DNA of 64,000 nucleotides. Origin: Patiria miniata (taxonomy: Eukaryota; Echinodermata; Asteroidea; Valvatida; Asterinidae). The stretch is from positions 6,213,176 to 6,277,175 of the forward strand of contig NW_024037056.1 in NCBI RefSeq assembly GCF_015706575.1. The letters run 5' to 3'. The number at the start of each line of letters is the position of its first letter. Position 1 is the first letter of the stretch. Below the pieces are notes generated by a model. It made no database searches and was not told the origin of the DNA. It saw only the letters and a list, made by a program, of their open reading frames with translations. A program made the position numbers and the translations under genes. This document shows positions 59,454 to 64,000 of the stretch, piece by piece.

Positions 59454-60004
59454 TTAAAGGTGCAGTCCATCAGTTTTAATTTGTGCATTATATGTTTGTT
59501 TGAAGCAACAAAAGTGTTCAAAATCTAAAGAAAGGTGCTGAACAACTATAACCTGATGAAGTTTCAGCTCAGTGAATGCTGTATAACACAATATTCTAGG
59601 ATCTTGATTTCAAATTAAAAGTTGCCGCGTCATGTTTTGAATTGCGCCCGAAATCAGCGTCCGGGACACGTTCTCGTTTAGTTGATTGCAGCTACGCGAT
59701 GTCGCGCACTGAACCGACGAATTATAGCAACCGCCTGTGCGTCGTGTCAACGCTTGCACGTTCTCACATCACGGCTTCGCCGAATAAAAACGAACTACTA
59801 ACGGAAATCTCCAGAAATGCGTCTTTAGACGTATCTTTGGAAGTGACTTTCTTTAAATGTTTTCTTCAAAATGACAGCATGCCAGAATTAATAATTTCAC
59901 ATGGAGTTTAGTACCATTATTATCTTTAAACCAAGTTTGCTTTTCAACAATAATTTCGTCAGTTACTTTATTGGACAGCTGCAAATGATGGACTGTACCT
60001 TTAA
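59454..60004 (+). mobile_element. TTAA MITE family S, copy 2 (uninterrupted)
   Basis: TTAA at 59454-59457 and 60001-60004. Ends AGGTGCAGTCCATCA and inverted AGGTACAGTCCATCA. A GC-richer middle (about 59635-59780) contains 'tcagcgtccgggac', which is shared with 42800-43086. This copy is the empty-site reference for the two insertions in 1316-2032. TTAA duplication suggests a piggyBac- or Kolobok-like mover. Confidence 0.85.
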
Positions 60005-61749
60005 TCAACTAAAAAAATGGGTCACAGTGATCATGTGTGCTTACTGTTACGTCTACCATGAGTACAGATCATGAGATCATGTGCTCTATCTCCGCTCGGG
60101 CGGCATATCGCTTCAGCTTCTTAGTGCGCGATATCTTATGATCTATTACCACGCCCAAGGGGCCGTACCTATGAAGGACCTACTCATCTGGAGATTGAAC
60201 TGTTCGGTCTGTCTGACGCCCAGACTAAAACTGCAACTGTAATTTCATGCTGCATAAAGTTGGCTTCTGCTCTGATGGATTTGGCGTTTTCGGTCTTGTC
60301 AACGTTTTTGGCTTGGAGTTCGTGATGAGGTATATAGATTGCATTGATGATTTGATTTTGTAGGAGCTTTGAGAATATTTTTTTCTCGTTAAATTTTAGT
60401 ATTTTCTCCTTTGGCTATAGATAACGTGTTTGGTTGAGTTACTAGCAGGTTAGATTCTTTTAAACTATTTTTGTGACTTCACACTTTTGTTAATAGTGTA
60501 GATTATTTTAACGAATCTGCAGGTTGCTTTCGTAACGAACCACAGATACCATGGATTCGGAATTTTTGGTAAATTCACGAGTATTGTACTGCGGAAATGA
60601 GGTAAAAGGAAAACAAATTGAAAAGCGATAATGGTGCAAACTAGTACCATACTGTAGCACTTGACGAGCTAGAAGATTTGAAGGTATTTTGTGTCAACAA
60701 AAGTCCAGAACTACCGCTATCAGACATGACTTACTGAGTTGACTTGCTTTTGGCAGTGAAACATGAACTAAATTACGTCTTCCATTCGTCGTACATTGAC
60801 TAAATATGAACGCATGCGTAATTTTACGAATCTACACTCATTCAAAAACACGCTGTGAGGGTGATGCATGGGACTCATTTGAATAAACCTTTGTTTTGAA
60901 AAACAAAGTTTTAGTCAGAGAATGTTATACTCGGAACTGTAGATTCGTGAAAGGATTTCGCTTCGTCCATTCTTAGCACGAATCTACAGTTCCTCGTCTA
61001 TTCTCTAGAACAGAATCCTCCCTTTAGGATCGAGTTGCTTGCTCCCAGTGTTGAGAATGGATTCGGGTGGAGTTTGCAAAGTGGTCTGATGTTTGTACCC
61101 TTTAATGACGATTTGAATACGTTATTGGTTTTTTTTTTAAACATTTGAATGCCTGGAACGGATCAAAGTGTTGTTCATCTATCAGATGAACTTCTAGAGT
61201 TCGGGAGTGCTATTTTAGCCGAGTGTCGAAAGGTTGTTCCCGTGGTAATACGTTTTTCAATCACCGAGGAATGTAGACTACGTCCTATTTGTTTGAAAAA
61301 TTACCGTTCTTGTGTTTTCACCGACTTTGACAGGGAAAACATGACAAACAACTCTATTCTATTGTGCATGTTTACCTATTGAATATGGTTCAGAAATATT
61401 GACTTACACCATGGTTACGCGTACAGTGTGTGGGGAGAACATACTAAAGAGAATGGTTGGATTTTTTGGCCGGTTAGAAAACGACAGGTGCAATCGTCAG
61501 AATTATTTACTCGGACGGTCCATGGTCTGGTGAGCTAGGATTGTATACTTGTATCGTATTGCAGTTATAACAGAACACATGATTACTACGGCTTATTGTC
61601 ATTAAACAAAATAGTTTGATGACATAATTAAAGTTTGCTTTTGGGCAATGTAATGTACTATGGACCACTTTAATCTGAGATTACATGCCATACAAAAATA
61701 GTTCATTAAGAATATTGATATTACATGTATAATGGAATCTTTCTAGTAA
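60005..61749. other. Unassigned DNA with ACGAATCTAC echoes
   Basis: A motif ACGAATCTACAGTTC or close variants appears at about 60513, 60826, 60937 (inverted) and 60979. A 77-residue open frame at 61149-61382 is protein-like in composition but not recognised. No element ends were found. Confidence 0.35.
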
Positions 61750-61840
61750 GGGAACGTCTCAAAAGTTGGACCGTTCCCGCTCCGTATGGAACGATCCTTT
61801 TGCAACACTGTGTGTTCCCATCGGGAACGCGCACCCATAC

Positions 61841-62177
61841 TGGAATTTGTATCCTTCTGGAGACATTTCTTTGTTCTCGTGTACTAAGATTTTAGAGTTT
61901 AAAAGTGTAGTTTCAAAATGCTCCTATTTTAACCAGAATTAATTTCCTGGGTTGAAATTCGGACTTAATATCCCTTAGGGGCCTACATAAAATACTTCCA
62001 TTTGCGACCGATCAACACACTTGGAAATTCCTAGTTTTTGAGTAAAATCCATATATATATTTTGTGAAAACCTTGTGGAGACGTATTCATCTATAGAAAT
62101 TGCCCTGCGGAGATGTAAACAATCTTGTGTTCCCTATTATGCACATGTCTCCACAGGGTACCGTCTACCAAATCACA
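61841..62177 (-). mobile_element. MITE family Q, copy C (GTGGAGAC motif subtype)
   Basis: Reverse-strand match to 23751-24060 over the whole length, including outer 'ggta.acggtaccctgtggag' and 'atacaaatt.cag'. GTGGAGAC-type motifs lie near both ends. Nested inside element P. Confidence 0.82.
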
Positions 62178-62180
62178 GTT

Positions 62181-62368
62181 CTTGTTCTACATAACCCCCG
62201 AGGACAGACACACAAAGAGAGAACAACAGATCCTTTCAGTCCTCGGTAGTTGGGTCTTTTGTTCAAAACGGTCCTCTGTAGTAGATTTGTGTGCTTAGTC
62301 TATGGGAGAGTATTTCAGGGAAAAAGGGAAACACAAAGCATTGTCCTCGGGAGTGTAGTAAACTAAGA
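62181..62368. mobile_element. MITE family D, copy 2
   Basis: Ends CTTGTTCTACATAACCCCCG and, inverted, CTTAGTTTACTACACTCCCG, each followed by GAGGACA. The middle GTCCTCGG motif (about 62239) is absent from copy 1, which is about 20 bp shorter there. Confidence 0.82.
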
Positions 62369-62541
62369 GTTAGTGTTCCAAGCATGTTCCCACTGGAACA
62401 GGCCGTTCCCAAATTATTTCGTGTGCACGCGCATAGACAAACGTTCCCATGCGGGAACACCTGGCGGTCTTTCACGGGCTGGGAACAACACAAGTTCCCC
62501 GGTGGAATGTTCCAAGCGTTCTGACTTTTGAGACGTTCCCT

Positions 62542-63911
62542 CATTTGTAGATGAAAAGTTGACAATGCATTGTGTTTTTTTCCCACCTTTTATTAACCGA
62601 CGACCTCAAGCTCGGGATAATGGAAACCTTTAATCCACTGTTATTGAAGCAGCACACAAATTATCTTAAAAAGGTATGATTTTTTTTTCCAGTGAGCTTA
62701 AGATACTACTTTAAGCCTACTTCAGTGGTCGTCTTGTTTTCAAAGAAATGCCGTGAATGTTGACATTTTGTGTCATAACACAAGGAGCATATTATTCTGA
62801 GTATCCAGGGTACGATGCCGCGTTAATCCTCTGGAAAGGTTTTGTTAGGTAGACAATGTAACAAGCACGTGCGTGCCTAATGCGCAAACTTTGGAATTAA
62901 GAAGGAACACAGCCCATTTGCCCACGTCATAACCTAATTCCCTTGTGTTTTTTTTGCTGAAAACAGGCCACGCCATTAACTGTTACAATTTTCAATACGC
63001 AGGCCTTTCACGATCGAGCCACTGCCTCTGAATGCATTTTCTGCCTGAGTTCCCTGGCATTGTTGGTGTCTCTTTCATCAGTTATCTCATATCGATTATA
63101 CCAGCGGCACAAGTGGCAACCTTGAGTGTATTTGGCCATGTTTGCCATGGTACCAACTTCCACTCAATGGCACTGCTGAATCTGGTGTTTTATTTAACAA
63201 GTACGCATTGATCTCGGCTGCGCGTTGACATTGGAGTCTGATGGCTGATTCACGATCTATTGATTTTTGGTAACTTGGTGTATGCTTTTAGTCTAAAAAT
63301 AAAAAAAGCAATATGCAGCCCATCAAGATCATATTTAAGTTGGCTGATGAAGTCTTCAAAACGACCTCCATATTTTTTTAGATGTCTGCAATTTATAAAC
63401 CATCAACAAGATGTAGGTCGATCATTCTGGCCTCCCGACCGTCCGATGTTGTTTCAATTAGTAAACCCTGCAGAACATTAACGGTGATGCTTGCAGCGTG
63501 GTTGTGGTCAGGGCCAGATCGTGCAAACAAATCAGTCGTCCAGAATTAGCTGAAACAGGTTGAACCAATTCAACTTCAAAGTAGTCAGTTGGCAGCCAGG
63601 CACGCTTCTCTCTGAAATCCGACGATGCGAAAAAAAATACCGGCAAGCTAAAAGCGAGGACGCAAACATTTGACGCGCGCGAGTTTTGACGCGCACGCGA
63701 ACCAGTGCGCGCAACGCACTTGATTCTTGTCGGGAGAACATCAAAACGTCATACACACGCGCGCACCACTGGTTACTAGCGCCCATTGGAGAAACGCTCG
63801 AGTTGCGTTAACTTGCAGTTGATCTCCATTAGTAAGACAACTAATGGAGATTAATGACTACAACGTGTGAAGTACGCATGATTGAATTGAGATGACGTCA
63901 CACTAAACTGG
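62542..63911. other. Unassigned DNA with CpG-rich tract
   Basis: A CpG-rich patch with alternating CG/CA runs and an ATTGG box lies at about 63655-63795. A stem-loop (ATCTCCATTAG/CTAATGGAGAT) lies at about 63822-63851. No gene supported. Confidence 0.4.
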
Positions 63912-64000
63912 ATTAACCTATCGCGGTAGAATCGGGTCAACGCAGCTTGTGAAATTTCGTCCAATACACCATTATCATGTTGCAGCCATTTGATTTGTTC
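63912..64000. mobile_element. MITE family G, copy 3, cut by the window edge
   Basis: Begins ATTAACCTATCGCGG and continues 'gtcaacgcagcttgtgaaat', as in 58104-58287. It then diverges after 'cgtccaat' before the window ends, so the right end cannot be checked. Confidence 0.7.

Larger units (their letters stand above)
61750..62541. mobile_element. Element P with iterated GGGAACG motifs, carrying Q and D elements
   Basis: Ends AGGGAACGTCTCAAAAGT on both sides (inverted). Subterminal palindromes of the form GTTCCC-N-GGGAAC are repeated ('gttcccatcgggaac', 'gttcccactggaac', 'gttcccatgcgggaac'). Most of the inside is a family Q copy (61841-62177) and a family D copy (62181-62368) set 3 bp apart, leaving about 260 bp that is P itself. 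The flanks TTCTAGTA and CATTTGTA agree at 5 of 8, which would fit an old 8-bp duplication, but this is weak. Confidence 0.72.

Noticed and set aside
61149-61382. 77-residue frame with protein-like composition
   Set aside because: No recognisable domain, no splice-site context I trust, and such lengths are common by chance.
63822-63851. Stem-loop as a transcription terminator
   Set aside because: The DNA is eukaryotic, there is no gene upstream and no U-run logic applies; recorded only as a small inverted repeat.

Overview
The window looks like repeat-dense, AT-rich intergenic or large-intron DNA from a marine invertebrate animal. An echinoderm, hemichordate or other deuterostome is my best guess, from tRNA-derived SINEs with the 'ttgggcaag ... 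ctctccacccaggagtataaa' body, an RTE-like LINE tail and many palindromic MITEs. Species was not determined. I see no rRNA, no tRNA gene outside SINEs, no CRISPR array, no bacterial operon and no confidently recognised host protein-coding gene. The best possible host exon is an open, relatively GC-rich stretch at 47112-47509 with good splice-site matches at both ends; its product is not recognised.

What can be read is a nested collection of transposable elements, mostly short non-autonomous DNA transposons recognised by inverted ends, target duplications and comparison of copies inside the window. (1) TA-flanked elements with CAGGGTG-type ends (Tc1/mariner-like): 3780-4505, 9407-10056, 14909-15585, 27472-28120, 32657-33230, 34008-34510, 40313-40758, 57463-57775, 58459-58960. 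(2) CACTG-ended palindromes with 2-bp duplications: 28909-29038, 46715-46844, 57112-57387. (3) TTAA-flanked elements: 1316-2032, 13164-13828, 35718-35916, 42800-43086, 59454-60004. (4) hAT-like elements with iterated internal palindromes: 18364-19201, 44213-44772. (5) A Harbinger-like element with TTA duplication: 38033-38407. (6) Small families with iterated GAGGAC, GGAGAC/GGGGTAC or GGGAACG motifs: 894-1080, 12196-12915, 23751-24060, 55714-55881, 61750-62541. Several copies are nested, and paralogous empty sites inside the window confirm their boundaries.

Retroposed DNA includes two tRNA-SINE families (16140-16406 with 29954-30222; 16838-17120 with 52536-52810), the 3' end of an RTE-like LINE on the minus strand (53151-53779) and a LINE/SINE tail ending in a TTGAA repeat (1921-2014). 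No autonomous transposase reading frame was recognised, so the short DNA elements were presumably moved by enzymes encoded elsewhere.

Points most worth a second look: one family in which the end motifs at both ends have switched together between copies (12404-12694 versus 23751-24060 and 61841-62177); a mismatch-free 59-bp-arm hairpin (41741-41885); and two unrelated elements each sitting exactly between long direct duplications (9190-10280 and 52987-53946). All comparisons were made by eye; no identity value here is computed.
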